Shown here piece after piece: positions 22,284-33,386 of a stretch of 64,000 bases of DNA (positions are counted from its first letter, which is position 1; each line of letters begins with the position of its first letter). The stretch is taken from positions 43,310,135-43,374,134 of the forward strand of contig JAWZYU010000010.1 in NCBI GenBank assembly GCA_038380435.1, written 5' to 3'. The notes under the pieces were generated by a model. That model was not told the origin of the DNA. It saw only the letters and a program-made list of their open reading frames with translations, and made no database searches. Position numbers and translations under genes: made by a program. The DNA is from Ryuthela nishihirai. Its lineage: Eukaryota > Arthropoda > Arachnida > Araneae > Heptathelidae.

Positions 22284-22829
22284 TTACCTAGTAATTTCAT
22301 CTACCCCAGGGGATTTATGAAGTTTAAGTTTAGAAACAGCCAAAATAACTTCAGATTGTGTTATAGGGCCAACATTAAAGCCACCAATGCATCTATCATC
22401 ATTGCAAACAATGGGAGTAGAACTAACCACATTGTTTAGAACATCACTGAAATGCTCAGCCCACCTAGCCATGACAGAATCCTCACCTTCTATAACCTTG
22501 CCTTGTTTATCCTTCAATCCCTGTATACCTGTTCGTTTTCTACCACACAAAACATTAACTATCTGGTACAGCTCTCTGCTGTTGTGCTGTCTAACTGCTT
22601 CCTCAGCTTTGTCAGCAAGGCCATCAAGCCAAAGATTCTTATCAGCAGCTAACTGATCCTTTACACGTTTATCAAGCTCTCTGTAATGCTTTCTATTAGG
22701 ACTAGTAGGGTACTGATTAAGGACATTCCTGCAGTTCCTTCTTTCCGAAATAAGCTCAAGTGCTTTATCACTGAGAAAATTATGCCTCTTCTGCTCCTTT
22801 TTTCCTAAAAGAGTACTGTTAGTGTCCAA
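22284..22829 (-). pseudogene. LINE linker between endonuclease and RT
   Basis: A 181-codon open stretch joins the endonuclease to the RT. It ends with SEVILAVSKLKLHKSPGVDEITR, which is the entry motif of LINE RTs. A stop codon at its end separates it from the RT block. The upstream part is charged and Arg/Lys-rich. Confidence 0.85.
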
Positions 22830-23717
22830 AAAAGCCTGTTTAAAACGATCCCATTCTTCCTCAACTTAGTAGTAAGCAAACCATGACTGTCATAATGACT
22901 AAGTAACCTATCATGGTAAGCTTTGGCTATAGCTGGATCTTTCAGAGCTTCAGTATTAAAAGTAAATTTTTTAACCCTAGCACAACACTTTTTAAGTTTA
23001 AGTTGCAAGACACTTTTAACAAGGTAATGGTCAGATCTAATTTCAGCTCCCCTATATGCCCTGATATTCCTAACAGAACTAGCCCATTTGCTGTTAATTA
23101 ATATATAATCAATCATATTCTTATGCAGCCCATCGGGTGAACCCATGTGTACTTATGTATGTCGCGGTGTTTGTAATAAGTGTTAGTTATTCTGAATCCA
23201 TTGAGTTTACTTACCTGTAGGAGACGTTGCCCATTGCCATTGCAGCTACCAATACCAAAAGGGCCTATTACTCCTTCCCAAAGGTCAGAGTCAGTACCAA
23301 CTTTGGCATTGAAGTCACCAAGAACAAGGGTAATATCTCCTTTCTTGACAGAATTCAAAATATCCTGAAGTTGTTCATAAAACCTATCCTTCTCATCCTC
23401 ATCGGCATCCTCGGTGGGGCATAACAGCAGATAACATTCAAGTCTTTAACGCTTGTCTGAAATTTTGCTGTAAGAAACCTTTCATTAATGTACTCATATC
23501 CTAGAAGAGCATCACTAGCGTGTCTGCTGAGAAGCAGACCCACGCCTTGGTGATGCTTATTGTCGTCCCTCCCTGAAAAGAGAAATTTAAGATTATTTTT
23601 AAGAATCTGAACTTTATCTGTCCATTTGGTCTCTTGCAAGCCGAGAATATCTGAATTATAATGGTGGAATTCTTGTGTGAGGACATCAAGAGAAAAAGCT
23701 CTGTGCAGAGTCCTCAC
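22805..23717 (-). pseudogene. LINE APE-type endonuclease domain
   Basis: Three shifted frames (23717-23355, 23358-23113, 23146-22805) together carry the apurinic-endonuclease fold signatures: LGLQETKW near the start, DITLVLGDFNAKVG (metal and phosphate site), NMIDYILI and the SDHYLV C-terminal motif. The enzyme would nick target DNA for target-primed reverse transcription. Two frameshifts make it inactive. The block order and words resemble RTE-clade LINEs most. Confidence 0.9.
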
Positions 23718-24099
23718 ATTCCAACTACCTATGGAGATAAAATGGTTAGTGGATGCTTAAAAAAACTATGTTTATTGAGAGAGGGAATGCCAACAATATC
23801 AAACAGTCCCCTAATCGCAGACATGGGGCAAAGACCCGTTCCCCAACAACTAAAGGCTGAAGCCATCTACACTGGAAGAATTCGTCCAATGTAGAATTTG
23901 ACGATGCCAATAGAAGCAAAGAGTTCAGGTGCCTGCGATGACCTCTGCTCAGGATTATCCACCAGCTGATAAACATATCCTGTGAATCTATTCACTTGGG
24001 GCTGTCAACCCACAAACAAACAGAAAACACAGCAGAAGATTTTCCCTCCACAGAAGTCCACCAGTTAGCAGCAATGATTTATCCTCGTCCTCCGAGGGA

Positions 24100-24650
24100 T
24101 GGGTGGGAACTAGAAAAATTTATTTTAACAGATATTTAAATTCAAAACTCTTTTTTTTTGTTTTATACCAATAAAATATTACTGTTTTATTTTCCTAATC
24201 ACCCATTAGTTAGAATTCCCAGTGCTAGGGGATGCTAAAGGATCAAAATTGAAAACTCTCCGCAGCCTTGGAAAATGATGGAAAATGCCGAAACTTTTAA
24301 CCAATATTGCAAACGATCTATTTAAGCTACAAACTCGAAATTTCGTTGGTGACATGTGATGGCTAAATGGTTTGTATTGGCAGGAATGACTTGCTCCCTC
24401 TCCCCCCCCCCCCTAGAGGAGCGGTAAAATTCAACTTTTCTTTGTTTTAAGAGGTGAATGATAATTTTTTTGTGTTGTATTGGCACTAATAAAGATTAAT
24501 ATTTGCAATTTCACAAATCATCCATTAGTTCGAATTCTTACTGTTAGAGTGTGTTAAATATAAAAAATTATTTTGTTTGAAAACCTGCATCCCATTTGCT
24601 CTAGAGGAGATGCTGTATTTCCGTCGCTACTGTAAATGTGCATGCTAATG
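24100..24650. repeat. Diverged tandem repeat right of the LINE
   Basis: Two successive units share CACCCATTAGTTAGAATTC / CATCCATTAGTTCGAATTC and the surrounding bases, with a period of about 330 bp. The AATATTGCAAACGATCTATTT word links them to 20818-20905. A C run of 12 lies at 24402-24413. Confidence 0.6.
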
Positions 24651-24939
24651 ATTTCTTAAAAATAAAATTTTCCGATTTTAAAGTGGGGAGGAGACTTGAC
24701 TCCACCTTGCATAAGTATGAAAACACGACTTTATCGTGATGTAGAAGAGATTTAAAACTAATATTGTTCCAAAGGAGACAACTGCACAGTGTTAAAAGAG
24801 TTCAGGAATTGGAAAGTATGGATGAAAACAAAATCCTCAACTTTACTCTGACACGAATATTGGATTTCCCTGTTACAAGTTAGTACTCTACCATTTAATA
24901 TAAAGAGCACGGGGGGGATAAAGGTGGGATGGGGGTGTA

Positions 24940-25060
24940 CAGTCGCTCAAAAAAGTATCCGAACACTTGGTTGATTACAGAATTCAGAAAAAATATCTGG
25001 CAACGATTTTTTTAGAAATTAGTGATCTGGCAACCTTCGTGTCACGTGATTACAGAATTC
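24940..25060. mobile_element. Fold-back MITE FB1, left arm only
   Basis: It starts CAGTCGCTCAAAAAAGTATC after a TA (24938-24939) and follows the FB1 left arm to about 25050. The right arm is replaced by the perfect hairpins described next. Confidence 0.8.
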
Positions 25061-25071
25061 AGGAAAAATAT

Positions 25072-25104
25072 CTGGAGCGTGTACAGCAACTGTACACGCT
25101 CCAG
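25072..25104. repeat. Perfect 15-bp-stem hairpin
   Basis: CTGGAGCGTGTACAG, a CAA loop, then its exact complement CTGTACACGCTCCAG. Confidence 0.95.
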
Positions 25105-25174
25105 TTACCGTTCACAGCAAACTGGAGCGTGTGCAGTTACTGCACACGCTCCAGTTTGCTGTGAACGGTAACTG
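25102..25174. repeat. Perfect 35-bp-stem hairpin
   Basis: The left arm 25102-25136 is the exact reverse complement of 25140-25174, with a 3-nt loop TTA. The inner 10 bp of each arm (CTGGAGCGTG) also occur in the neighbouring smaller hairpin. Confidence 0.95.
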
Positions 25175-25238
25175 CACACACTCAATATTTCCGTGAGTGA
25201 GCCCACACGATCTAGTATCAAAATAATATGACCACCTG

Positions 25239-25461
25239 CAGTCGCTCAAAAAAGTATCCGACACTATGGTTGATTACAGAATTCAGAAAAGATATCTGGC
25301 AACGATTTTTTTTAGAAATTAGTGATCTGGCAGAAATTAGTGACCTTCGTGTCACGTGACACGAAGGTTGCCAGATCACTAATTTATAAAAAAATCGTTG
25401 CCAGATATTTTTTCCGAATTCTGTAATCAACCAAGTGTTCGGATACTTTTTTGAGCGACTG
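25239..25461. mobile_element. Fold-back MITE FB1, complete copy
   Basis: Two arms of about 105 bp, inverted relative to each other, start CAGTCGCTCAAAAAAGTATC. The centre reads CCTTCGTGTCACGTGACACGAAGG, a perfect palindrome. TA follows the right end (25462-25463); the left flank lacks the TA. Confidence 0.88.
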
Positions 25462-25509
25462 TACACTGGCATACGTAAGGTGATGAAGGAAGGGATGACA
25501 CATTTACCC

Positions 25510-25889
25510 TAATTCAACCAATATCTCCTATAAGAGAAGGCCTGTGGAGCAAGTTATGACGTCACCATAGGGAGTGCTGTAATGTAGCTAATTCTTATAC
25601 ATTTATTTCTATTATTATTACTGGTGTACTTTTATACTAATCTTTTTATTAATTTACTTTATTTAGAAGAAAATGTTTTTGTATTTATTAACAATGTGAT
25701 AATCCTTAATCAATTCAAATATTTTTTTTAAACGAGGTATATTTATAAGTTGTGAGGTAAACATTAATAAAAGTACACAAGTAATGATAATAGAAATAAA
25801 TGTATAAGGATTATCTACATTACAGTACTACCTACAGTGACGTCATAACTTGGGCCACTGGCCTATTGTTACAGGAGGTGTTGATTCAA
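25510..25889. mobile_element. Fold-back element FB2
   Basis: Two arms of about 115 bp are imperfect reverse complements (AAGTTATGACGTCAC at 25551-25565 pairs with GTGACGTCATAACTT at 25837-25851, and the adjoining bases pair over about 115 bp). The central loop is AT-rich. No coding capacity. Confidence 0.8.
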
Positions 25890-26009
25890 CTGCCACAATG
25901 CACGCGTGTGCTCTTTAGCACGTAACCAAGAGGTTCCGTTTTTGAATTCGGAAATGGAGGGTGTGCTTTTTTTATTACTTATTGTTCGTTCTTTGTTGGT
26001 TTAATAGTT

Positions 26010-26740
26010 TGTCGGTTTGTTCGTTAACTTAATGCGTTATGTATCAAATGAAAGCTTGTGACGCGGGAAGTGTCATATGCCATAAAAAATTATCCCCCGT
26101 GCATTCTCCCGCCCCCCCCCCCTCCAAAAAAAAAAAAAGAAAGGAAATGTGAAAAGGATTGTTCCGCTATAACTTGGAAACCGAGGGTTAAGTGTAACGA
26201 GCTATGTGTCAACTAAAAGCTTGTGACTTGCGTAGTGTCACAGGTAATGGAAAATTCAATCCTCATACTTTCTTTCCCACTAAAACAAGTGGGTGAACAT
26301 GCGAAAGATTGTTCTACTGTATCTTTCGAACGCGACGGCCAAACGTAACAAGTCATATGTCAAATGACTGTGTGGTAAGTGTTATTGGCTATAAAAACTT
26401 TATTATAAGGATAAATGTAAAAATCATTCCTCCACTATATCGTCCGGAGACGAGAATTGCGAGTTTAGGTGCCAAATGAAATCTTGTGATGTGAAGACGG
26501 TCGTGAGTAACTTCGAGTTAGACATCTCATTATTCGTCTCCTGAAAGAAAAGGAACAGAAATTTCACGGGGGAGGTCAATCACAACGAGTTAGATCGCAG
26601 ATTAAACGTCTACGATGTCGTGTAAGACCTCAAACATGATCTCTCTTTCTCACTCCCAAAAATGAAGGAGTAAGGAGATTGATCTTCGAGTAATACATCA
26701 AATGAAAGCACGTGCACAGCAGCAGCAATATAAAAATTTC
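26010..26740. repeat. Degenerate tandem satellite, five recognisable units
   Basis: The word ATGTRTCAAATGAAAGCTTGTGA recurs in diverged form at about 26040, 26205, 26357, 26470 and 26693. The words GTGTCAT and ATTGTTCC recur between units. Unit length is irregular (110-220 bp). A C run of 11 lies at 26112-26122. Confidence 0.65.
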
Positions 26741-26893
26741 AAAAATAAAATTTTTTTAGTGAAAAAATAAAAAAATAAATTTTTAAAAATGTAAAAAATA
26801 CCCATCTTCCTATGTGCTCCTTAAAAAGTAAAAAAATAAATTAAATCATACCTATGATGTAATCACTTGCTGAATTCACATTCGCATCGAAGG

Positions 26894-27181
26894 TTGGGTT
26901 GGGTTGTTTTACCTCTGAGCGGAACTTTTTTGCACACAATGGGCTAAATGGCCAGGTCACATGGAACCCCGAAGACTCAGAGAAGGTTGAGGGAGGGGAC
27001 CCACTGGAACAGCTGTTGGGAGACAGATGGTAGCCTCCCGTCAAGGCCATCCGGCGTGTTCTTTAACGTGCACAGGGTATGTCTCTCCCGTACACGGGGC
27101 CACGGCTTAACGTCCCATCCGACGGACGGCGGCCTTTCCAAGCCCATCGGTGTCCCCTACTGACCGTGGGAATTTTGCGGA
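26894..27181 (-). mobile_element. SINE-A, 5'-truncated with TSD
   Basis: A headless young copy. An exact 12-bp TSD, TCGCATCGAAGG, lies at 26882-26893 and 27182-27193. Confidence 0.93.
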
Positions 27182-27437
27182 TCGCATCGAAGGAAGTAGA
27201 GCAACGGTTCACAATATTCCGGCGCTTTATCTTCCTTTGAAGTGAAGAAGAATGCAGAGAATTATTTCTCTATTGGAACGCTTCAGATTCATTTTTTTTT
27301 TCACTTTTTAGGGCGAGGAAGACAGGCATATTTTTAATTTATTTCTTTTTTCGTTTGTATATTTCTTTTACATTTGCTTACTCCCATAAACTTAAAATTC
27401 CTGTTTTTCTGCAGATTCTTTTTTTCAAAAGTGAGTA

Positions 27438-27800
27438 TTTTGTGTTGTTTGTACTTTTTTCACACAGTAGGTTAAATGACCAGTTCACAAGGACCCCAAG
27501 GCTCAGAGAAGGTTGCGGTAAGGGACTCAAAGTAGAGCTATTAAGAGACATATGGAAGCTTCCCGCCAGCGTGTTCTTAACGTGTTCAGGGTATGGCTTT
27601 TCGCATACGAGGTCATGACTTAACGTCCCATCCAACTCATTCCCTGACAGTGACCTTTCAAAGCCCATTGATGTCCCCTATTGACCGACGGTAGGGCGGA
27701 GAGTTTTGCGGGGATAAATCTCAACCCTTGCCCAGCTGGGACTCGAACCTGGGAACTACAGATTAAGATCCAGGCACGCCACCAATTGCGCCTCCATCCA
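27438..27800 (-). mobile_element. SINE-A, diverged, with head
   Basis: Body blocks and the head with box B (GGGACTCGAACCTGG on plus at 27739-27753) are present. Many substitutions and deletions. Confidence 0.78.
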
Positions 27801-28949
27801 CACACCCATTCAAAGTGAATGTTGTATATCTTAAAATCTTTCCTTTCCACTTATTTCCATCATCTGTGTTGTGAGGTAAAAGATCACAAATGCGCTATTA
27901 TCATAAGCGGTCACTTAGGTATTTCACCTTTTTCTTTCCAACATTTAATGTAAAAGTTTTGTCTGCATGTGGTATAATCCTTGGACGAATTATTCCAATC
28001 GGACAAAACGCGATTTTGAGTCGAAGTCGGCCGAAAATATACGCCAATCAGTAACACCGTCTCTGCTGGTGGTGACGTAAATTTGCCCACTTCCTCTTTT
28101 GGTTTATTCCATGTTAAGTGACTGCCAGAAAATTTAATCAAGTGTCATTCAATGCTCATTCATGACTCAAAAGAAGGAAAAATGTTTCGAATGAAGCAAG
28201 TTCCTTTACACAAATCCCACTTTCCCATTGCTCCCAAGATATAAACGGCATTCTGAGAATAACAAGTTAACTTTTTTTCCCACGGTTGTTAGAAAATTTT
28301 ATGTTTTTCCCAAAGCTACCAAATCCGTATTAATGACAACGAATAAAGCTGACTGGTTTCAAGAAGGAAAAAATAATAAAGTGGTTGTTAACATGGAAGG
28401 CATTGTCTGTCGAGTCGACTGAGCTGTTGTGGACACTGGCAACAGTTGTTCCCTTTGTTTCTGGCCACCAAAATGTTATTTTGGTTGGCAGCAGAGATGA
28501 GTTTTCATTCTTCTGTAAATTCCTTTTTCACGACTTGATCGTTACAAAATGATTCTTAGAAAACACCGAAAGGGATAAACGTGTGTTCTTTAAGTGATTC
28601 AATAAACATTTGGTAAATTTTAAAGATTCATAAATCGTAAGAAAACAATGGATTAGAAAAGAGACATATACACAATTGAGTGAACCCCAAATATTGTGAC
28701 AGGTTCCGACGTTCCTCTATCTGAGATAGGAGTCTCTTGGTTTATTCGTAGTAATTATTTGAGATTTACAGCTTATAAACAATTGTCTCCTTTTCTATAC
28801 TGAGAGAGGAAGCTGAAGAATCCACGGAAAAAATGGCGTTCTGGAAAATGAATTCGGTTGTTCTTAAAAATCGTATCAGTTAAACAATAAATACAGCAAA
28901 ACATATTTCACAATATAGTAGTAAACTGAATTGAGAAATTATTATATAT
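27801..28949. other. No gene recognised
   Basis: AT-rich DNA. Short frames at 27911-28141 (minus) and 28228-28422 (plus) have no recognised motif. Confidence 0.4.
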
Positions 28950-29192
28950 ACCTACGTAATAACCTGTTGCTCAATCTTTTGCCCTCACAACAGCAGACAA
29001 ACATCTTGGTAAGGACTCAATGAAGTGTTGAAAACACGGAGGTGGTATTGCCACCCATGAAGTGAGGATCACGTGTCACATAGCATCCACAGTTGCTGGT
29101 GGGGGTGTGTGGGTTCGGACAGATCTTTCCAATTCGTCCCAGAAATTCTCAATGGGGTTGAAGTCCGGTTTTCGAGGGGGACATTCGAGTGT
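28950..29192 (-). pseudogene. Tc1-like transposase C-terminal fragment
   Basis: The minus strand reads PDFNPIENFWDELERS (about 29120-29170), the DD34E glutamate region of Tc1-like transposases. The rest of the element is missing, and a SINE-A lies at its break. Confidence 0.75.
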
Positions 29193-29568
29193 GGTTTTAC
29201 CTCTGAGCGGCACTTTTTTGCACACCATGGGCTAAATGGCCAGGTCACATGGACCCCGAAGGCTCAGAGAAGGTTGGGGGAGGGGACCCACTGGAACAGC
29301 TGTTGGGAGACAGATGGTAGCCTCCAGTCAAGGCCATCCAGCGTGTTCTTTAACGTGCACAGGGTATGGCTCTCCCGCACACGGGGTCACGGCTTAACGT
29401 CCCATCCGATGGACGGCGGCCTTTCCAAGCCCATCGGTGTCCCCTACTGACCGTGGGCAGGGCGGGGAATTTTTGCGGAGATAAATCTCAACGCTGACCC
29501 AGCTGGGACTCGAACCTGGGAACTACAGATTACGAGCCTGGCGCGCTACCGACTGAGCCACCCCCGCC
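29193..29568 (-). mobile_element. SINE-A, full-length, no TSD
   Basis: Young, complete copy with an intact head. The left flank is a Tc1 relic and the right flank is the satellite-like repeat, with no direct repeat between them. Confidence 0.9.
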
Positions 29569-29574
29569 CCATCC

Positions 29575-30142
29575 ATCTAATGATAAAACTGAACAGGGAC
29601 CAGACCCTTCATTGAATGACATGTTAAGAAAAATGTAAAATATTCACACATCAGATGATAGACTAAGCATATAATTATATGACACACTTTTGGATGATAC
29701 ACTAATCACAGGTTGGACCACAGAGTAAGGAGGGCTAGATCCTGAATATTAGATGATACACTGAGCAAAAGCTAGAATCCGCTCATCATACGATACACTT
29801 TGGGTTATACACTAAGGATAAGCTAGACCTTGCACATTGAGATATCTCTCTGCTCAATGTATCGTTGATGATTTGGCTGGATTTGGCTGGATTGATGATT
29901 TGGCTGGAATCAATTTGGATTGAGACTGGAATCTGCTCATCATACGCGTTGGGCGATATACTAAACATAGGCTATACCTCGTACATTGGATGATGCATTC
30001 AGCGCAAGCTGAAATCTATTCATCATGCGATACACCACTAAGCATATGCTAAGACCTTGTACATTTGATGATACACAGAGCAGCAACTGTAATCTGCTCA
30101 TCACACGATATACTTTGGATGAACTGTAAGCATTGTCTAGAC
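29575..30142. repeat. Satellite-like GATGATACACTRAGCA repeat, locus 2
   Basis: About six diverged units of roughly 90-110 bp with the same words as 20300-20560 (CTGCTCATCATACG, GATACACTTTGG, GCTAGACCTTG). A small internal duplication TGATGATTTGGCTGGA lies near 29868-29905. Confidence 0.75.
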
Positions 30143-30205
30143 CAGGCCTGGGCAAACTACGGGCCCGCCAATTGTTTTTGTTCCGCCCACGGGCTACTGA
30201 TGACA
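30143..30205 (+). mobile_element. hAT-type element end, fragment
   Basis: CAGGCCTGGGCAAACTACGG followed by GCCCGCC resembles the conserved terminus of Charlie-like hAT transposons. No second end was found. Confidence 0.6.
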
Positions 30206-30284
30206 AATGAATTAAATTTTCAGAAGAGGGAAAGAACGTATAGAACGTATAGAAGAGGAAAATATATATTTGTATATATTTTAT

Positions 30285-30358
30285 GTATTTGGCTGTCCTG
30301 CACACGGAGCCATGACTTAGCATCCCATCCGACGGACGACGTTCTTCACAAGCCCCAA
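30285..30358 (-). mobile_element. SINE-A internal fragment
   Basis: CCGACGGACG and the surrounding body words are present. The rest is missing. Confidence 0.6.
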
Positions 30359-31184
30359 CTTCTGAGAAGGGAATTCTCATTAAAAAAAAGTTATTTCAAA
30401 AAAATTACATTGTTTACGTTTCACGTTAGATGACAGATCGAAGATTATATCTTTCTTTACGGTTTTCAACTTCAACCAATGCAAAAATCATACCTTGACA
30501 TGAAACTTATCTTGTTTCACAGTTCACTGTTGTAGGTAGGTATGCCGATTTGGATTTTAATTTGCACAATACAAAATGCAACTTATATTTTGTGTTTTTT
30601 TAACTATAAATTTAAAAAAACACAAAATATACTAACACTTACATGCTGGTGGGGTTTCAGATTAAAAACGAAAGAAATCACACTTAATAAGAAACAACAC
30701 TTAATGCTTTACCACTGTCAACTGACAACTTATTACTAAAAGATAACATGCGATCTGATGTTTAATGCGAATTTTTCGCCAAGAAGAAAAGTTCTTGGGT
30801 TTTCACAGACCCCCTCCAGCAGGATTAAAAGTTTATGGACTTTTGCATTGCAGAGAACTGAAGTGTGCTGAATTACTGATATTATTGGCCTGCCTTATTA
30901 CTTGATTTACTGGAAGACAAAAATTGCTGGACACGTGATCGCAACAGAGAAAATCCAGGAAGGCAAAATATCTATTATAAGATTTTAGAAGAGAAAATTT
31001 GAGTAAATTGATTTAACTTTAATTCTGTTAACGTCCCACTACATGTACTTATTTAAAAAAAAATTCAGCCAATGTCGAATTATATTCTTTCTGTTGCGTT
31101 TTCCTATATTTTGCAAACTTCCTTTCCAACCACATGTCTACTGACATTTAACCTTGGGCTCCCCACAAAACATTTTCTGGCTTT
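30359..31184. other. No gene recognised
   Basis: AT-rich DNA with no supported coding frame. A small inverted repeat of a CACAAAATAT word lies near 30585-30630. Confidence 0.45.
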
Positions 31185-31541
31185 ATGTTATTTTAACTCT
31201 GAGCGGCACTTATTTTTGCACACAACGGTCTAAACGGCAAGGTCACAGGGACTCCGAGGGCTCAGAGAAGATTAGGGGAAGAAAACTCACTGATCAGCTA
31301 TTAGGAAATCGATGGACTCCTCCCGTGAAGGTCATCCAGCATGTTCTTTAAGGTAGGGTTCGGCTGTCCTACACACGGAGCCATTGCTTAGCATTCCATT
31401 CGACGATGCCCTTTACAAACCCATCGGTGTTCCCTTTCTGACTGAGAACAGTCAGTTTAACGGAGAAAATTCTCAACTCTGGCACAGTGGGACTCGAACT
31501 TCGGAACTGATGATTACGAGCCTGCCACGCTACCGACTGAA
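31185..31541 (-). mobile_element. SINE-A, diverged
   Basis: Minus-strand copy with a recognisable head (GGGACTCGAACTTCGG on plus). It lies head to head with the next copy. Confidence 0.78.
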
Positions 31542-31544
31542 CAA

Positions 31545-31930
31545 AAGCTTGGCTGGCTCAGTCGGTAGTGCGCCAGGTTACCAGGTTCGAGTCCCACGTA
31601 GGCCCGATCAGAGTGGAGATTTATCTCCCTTAAAATCCTCTACTGCCCACGGTCAGCAGGGGATACCGATGGGCATGGAAAGGCTGACGTCCGTCGGATG
31701 GGACGTAAAGCTATCGCCCCATGTGCGGGAGAGCCATACCCTGTGTACATTAAAAACACGTTGACGGGAGACGGGAGTCTTGACGGGAGACTACTATCTG
31801 TCCACTAACAGCAATCCAGTGGGTCCCTTACCCCCAACCTTTTCTCAGACCTCGGGGCCCTTGTAGCCTGTGGATATTTAGCCCATTGTGTGCAAAACTG
31901 CCGTTTAGAAGTAAAAAACTCAATCGCCTT
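31545..31930 (+). mobile_element. SINE-A, moderately diverged
   Basis: The head CTGGCTCAGTCGGTAGTGCG has an internal deletion of the anticodon arm, and box B GGTTCGAGTCCC is intact. It carries a small duplication of TTGACGGGAGAC near 31770-31790. Confidence 0.82.
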
Positions 31931-33034
31931 AGCCAACCCTCAATCCCGACTCAGGGTAGAAAGTCATGGAAACTTTTGAGAAGACCTTGTATAACAAAAA
32001 TTCAGGGGGATGGGGAATCCGTATTTATCAATTTTTTTTAAGTCCGTTATAATATTCGTGCTATATACTTGCCTTACAATTGCTTTAAGAGATAATTGTG
32101 TGTTGAAGAGAATTCATTTCAATCTCACAGACGAAGACTTATAGGGCTTTACTGAGTATTTTCCTCAATCAAAAAACATTACCAATCTCGCTATATCTCG
32201 TCATTCTTATTCTGTCAGGTAATGAAAGTTTAATGATTTCGAACTTAGCGCAGCCTATGTGCACCTCTAATGGGACAAAAAACTACAGTGGAGAATGAGG
32301 TCGTTATTTCTCAGAAGCGTTATCGGAGAAATGTGTTCACTGACGATACCGGATATACACATCAGATAAGGAAGGAGGACACAGAGGAGAATGTGTAATG
32401 TTGCAAATGAAACATGGTTGAACTTAAAGAATAGAAACAAATGGGCTTCAAAGAGGGTTGTTAGAACATCGCCGAATGGTAAGAATGTGGAAGAGAATGC
32501 ATGTGCCATGGATCGTCTAAATTGGGAAGATGTAGAGGAAGACATTGTCAGTGATTGTAGATAAGGATGAGAGAAACATAAGGAAGTTAATATAAAATCT
32601 AAAGGTGTCTTTCCGTGAATAGAGATGAAAAACTTCATATAACTCTTCCATTTTTATTACAGTTTCTAACAAAGAGACATTCCAAACGGAAACTGATTGT
32701 GAAAAGATGTTAATTTCGAGTGAAGCTTAGTTGCGTTGCTTTGAAGCTCTTGTTTAGTGACAAAGGGACTGGGGTTCGAATTTCAGGATAGGCACGAAGT
32801 TGTATCTCTCCTGAGGAGTTGCTTCCGTCATTGTTATTTCTCCATGTGCCGAAATATTGTTTTCACCATTTGAGATTTCTGTGTTGTGGTCTTCACAGTT
32901 GTTTTCTACGATGATTTATATGAGGTTCCTATCGAGAATTATTGTTAATTAGCTTTTTACAACTTTGCTAAGTTAGGACCCAAAAGGGTCAGAGAAAGCT
33001 GGAGAGAAGGATTCAGTGAATATTTTCAATTTCT
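31931..33034. other. No gene recognised
   Basis: A minus frame at 32267-32638 (123 codons) has no recognised motif, and its opposite strand is broken. A short SINE-A-like trace lies near 32975-33020. Confidence 0.4.
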
Positions 33035-33042
33035 TTTCATTT

Positions 33043-33242
33043 TCGAGTGGTTAGCGCGCTTGGCTACTGATCTACGGGACCTGGGTTCGAGCCCCGGGTA
33101 AGGCATGGCTGTTTGTGTCGTTTTTCTGCTGAGGTTCTGCCATCCTCTCAGACCTTCTACTATGGCATATAAACTGACAGGCTCCTGTCAGACCTCTGTG
33201 GCAAGCAGCTGCTTGAGGGGGTATTTATTTATTTTTATTTTA
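33043..33242 (+). mobile_element. SINE-B copy
   Basis: The head lacks its first bases; box B GGTTCGAGCCCC is intact. A short TSD, TTTCATTT, lies at 33035-33042 and 33243-33250. Confidence 0.88.
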
Positions 33243-33386
33243 TTTCATTTCGGTCTGTTGTTTTCTGAAATGATTTTTAAAACATATTTACAATCATGGA
33301 ATAATTGCACACGCAACAGAAAACTTATGGAAACAAAGTCGAAAGACTGCGATCTATAATAACTAAAAATATTTTTCATTAACATC

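Larger units (their letters stand above)
20906..24090 (-). mobile_element. RTE-type non-LTR retrotransposon, near full length
   Basis: A 3.2-kb LINE on the minus strand. Reading right to left it has a 5' region (24090-23720), an APE-type endonuclease, a linker, a reverse transcriptase and a C-terminal block. It ends in an (ATG)n-like 3' tail (CATCATCATCAT on the plus strand near 20909-20921), which fits RTE-clade and related LINEs. The frame is broken at several points, so it is inactive. A second fragment of the family lies at 9330-9990. Confidence 0.88.

Noticed and set aside
32267..32638. 123-codon minus frame near 32.4 kb
   Set aside because: No family motif and no sign of splice sites. 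It may be chance or a decayed element.
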